Shown: piece after piece, positions 62,716-64,000 of the stretch | Numbering within the stretch: position 1 is the first letter of the stretch | Layout: each line of letters begins with the position of its first letter | NCBI GenBank assembly: GCA_021156105.1 | Contig: JAJNBD010000006.1 | Span: 1 to 64,000, forward strand | Direction of reading: 5' to 3' | Source of the DNA: Gammaproteobacteria bacterium | GTDB lineage: Bacteria > Pseudomonadota > Gammaproteobacteria > CAISUE01 | DNA: 64,000 nucleotides | Translations under genes and position numbers: made by a program | Notes under the pieces: generated by a model | Database searches by the model: none | Told to the model about the DNA's origin: nothing | What the model saw: only the letters and a program-made list of their open reading frames with translations

Positions 62716-63588
62716 TTAGCGGCTTTCCCAATGAAGTTTATCACGGAGGGTTTTAAAATAATTATAGTCTTCGGGGTGAATAAGCTCTAAGTCATGCGCA
62801 TGTTTGCGAATATGGATGACTTCATGGCCATGCATATCAATACGGCGTTGGCTATCAAAGCTTACGCGTGCAGGTCCTTGATTTTGGCTAGTTAAAATAA
62901 TTTTAATTTCAACGTTGTTGCTAATGACGATAGGGCGGCTGGTTAATTTATGGGGTAGCATTGGCACAATGGCAATGGCAGGTAATCCTGGATGTAGAAT
63001 AGGGCCACCGGCTGAAAGCGAATAAGCAGTGGAGCCTGTTGGAGTGCTAATAATTAACCCATCTGCTCGCTGACGGCAAACAAAAGTCGCATTTACCCAT
63101 AATTCAAATTCAATTAGTTGAGAAGAGGCGCCTTGCGATAGCACGATATCATTTAATGCAATATCTAAATGGCGGGTTTGATCTTGATATTTAATTTCGC
63201 CTTGTAACAAAAATCGAGATTCTTGCCAGTAGTGCCCCGCTAACACATGGTGCAAGCGTTCAGAGAGCTCTGATGGGCCAATGTCGGTTAAAAAGCCCAG
63301 GTGCCCGCGATTGACGCCTAGAATGGGTTTCTGAAAGGGCACGCTTAAGCGTGCAGCATTTAACATGCTGCCATCGCCACCAACGACCAGGACTAAGTCG
63401 CTGGTTTTTACTAGATTTTCAGTGGATAGACAGGCGGAATTGGGTAAGTTAAGCAATTTACCAACGTTGCTCTCGTAATGGGCGGGTATTTGCCAATCGG
63501 TTAGTAATTTATGGAGCTCTTTAAAAGTGTCGAGGTTTTGTTCAGCGGCATTGGGTTTTCCCAGGATGCCAATGGATTTCCACTTCAT
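62716..63588 (-). CDS. nadK: NAD kinase
   Basis: 290 residues. Makes NADP from NAD and ATP. Motifs: LVVGGDGSMLNAARL, LGVNRGHLGFLTD, NDIVLSQG, and the GLIISTPTGSTAYSLSAGG region. First gene of the nadK-rimI-pncC unit; divergent from icmT with 58 bases between start codons. Confidence 0.96.
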   Translation of the reverse strand: MKWKSIGILGKPNAAEQNLDTFKELHKLLTDWQIPAHYESNVGKLLNLPNSACLSTENLVKTSDLVLVVGGDGSMLNAARLSVPFQKPILGVNRGHLGFLTDIGPSELSERLHHVLAGHYWQESRFLLQGEIKYQDQTRHLDIALNDIVLSQGASSQLIEFELWVNATFVCRQRADGLIISTPTGSTAYSLSAGGPILHPGLPAIAIVPMLPHKLTSRPIVISNNVEIKIILTSQNQGPARVSFDSQRRIDMHGHEVIHIRKHAHDLELIHPEDYNYFKTLRDKLHWESR

Positions 63589-63590
63589 AC

Positions 63591-63619
63591 TTGCAATTCC
63601 TTAATAGTCGACATAATAT
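63591..63619 (+). promoter_or_regulatory. Possible promoter of icmTS
   Basis: TTGCAA (63591-63596), 17 bases, TAATAT (63614-63619), 27 bases before icmT. Both boxes are 4/6 matches. Confidence 0.45.
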
Positions 63620-63646
63620 TATCATTAATCCAAACAGGTTGTCTTT

Positions 63647-63907
63647 ATGGCTAACTTTAGTGAAAATGCGCATTGGCGAGATTCTGCCCGCGTAACACGT
63701 TTTTTTATGATTGATTCAGCGGCCAGTTTTCCACTTTTAATTTTTCTAATCCATATCCGTTGGTGGACTTTTATTTGTGCGCTTTTTGCTACTTTATTTT
63801 TCTCATTAATTGCACGTTTCGGTTTTACGGTACCGGTATTTTTCCGCTGGTTCAGGTTAACTCTGGCAGGTCCACGTAAAATAGCTGTGCCACCTTGGAA
63901 AACCTAA
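63647..63907 (+). CDS. icmT: Dot/Icm type IVB secretion protein IcmT
   Basis: 86 residues, the family length. It opens MANFSENAHWRDSARVTRFF, a very specific IcmT N-terminus, has a hydrophobic middle (ALFATLFFSLIARFGF), and ends TLAGPRKIAVPPWKT. IcmT is an inner-membrane/periplasmic Dot/Icm component needed for effector export and egress. AGGT precedes the ATG. icmS follows 4 bases after the stop, as in Legionella and Coxiella. Confidence 0.93.
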   Translation: MANFSENAHWRDSARVTRFFMIDSAASFPLLIFLIHIRWWTFICALFATLFFSLIARFGFTVPVFFRWFRLTLAGPRKIAVPPWKT

Positions 63908-63911
63908 TTTT

Positions 63912-64000
63912 ATGGAAATTAATAAACAGCTAGTTAATATTACTAAAGAAATGGGTGTGGGTTTTGTTTTAAATAGCAAGCCTATGTCAGCAACAGAGGT
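63912..64000 (+). CDS. icmS: Dot/Icm adaptor protein IcmS, N-terminus (partial)
   Basis: ATG at 63912, cut by the window end after 29 codons (MEINKQLVNITKEMGVGFVL then NSKPMSATE). The pattern of a helix followed by a short strand and a Phe/Ser-Glu-Val start resembles IcmS, a small acidic chaperone that pairs with IcmW to bring a set of effectors to the channel. The call rests partly on its position directly after icmT. Confidence 0.8.
   Translation, partial: MEINKQLVNITKEMGVGFVLNSKPMSATE

Overview
This window comes from a gammaproteobacterium of the order Legionellales. The deciding evidence is at the right edge: icmT followed by the first 29 codons of icmS, two genes of the Dot/Icm (type IVB) secretion system. 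Codon use is moderately AT-rich. The ribosomal and housekeeping proteins are ordinary gammaproteobacterial types. I cannot assign a genus from the sequence alone.

Region 1 (1-14950) is the S10-spc-alpha ribosomal superoperon: the tail of tuf, then rpsJ to rplQ, including secY, rpmJ and rpoA. A near-consensus promoter precedes rpsJ and a strong terminator follows rplQ. Three things are unusual. S10 carries a 66-residue Lys/Ala/Thr/Ser-rich N-terminal extension. rpmD (L30) is missing between rpsE and rplO. The gaps between genes hold two families of short palindromes: a GCCGC...GCGGC hairpin and a longer CCCTCACCC-type element.

Region 2 (14950-20300) holds a 51-codon small ORF and a 1513-residue ankyrin-repeat protein whose C-terminus contains a HEPN-like RNxxxH motif. 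This is the best effector candidate in the window. Region 3 (20300-30250) has dapB, smpB, a probable unrecognised structured RNA, miaA, a relA that stops where the ACT domain should begin, a small secreted protein, an acyl-CoA dehydrogenase, truA, tamA and a dienelactone hydrolase.

Region 4 (30250-37915) is the most accessory-looking part. It has a single-module non-ribosomal peptide synthetase with a terminal reductase (C-A-T-R), a PAS hybrid histidine kinase whose start codon overlaps the synthetase stop, and an aldo/keto reductase. This could make, sense and modify a small aldehyde- or alcohol-type product. Region 5 (37960-45530) holds an M14 carboxypeptidase, hemA, an extended lipid A acyltransferase-like protein, and opgG-unknown-opgH for periplasmic glucan synthesis.

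Region 6 (45570-58200) has a FAD-linked oxidase, a Bcr/CflA exporter, mreBCD, a flavin reductase next to a free-standing HPt protein, punA-deoC for nucleoside breakdown, a SNF2 helicase and lplT. Region 7 (58260-64000) contains a pit-phoB-phoR operon with a well-placed Pho box. Its PhoR has no membrane part. An orphan metal-binding lipocalin-unrelated ABC-type periplasmic protein (ZnuA family), pncC, rimI and nadK follow, with icmT-icmS transcribed divergently from nadK.

No rRNA, tRNA, CRISPR array, insertion sequence or prophage was recognised.
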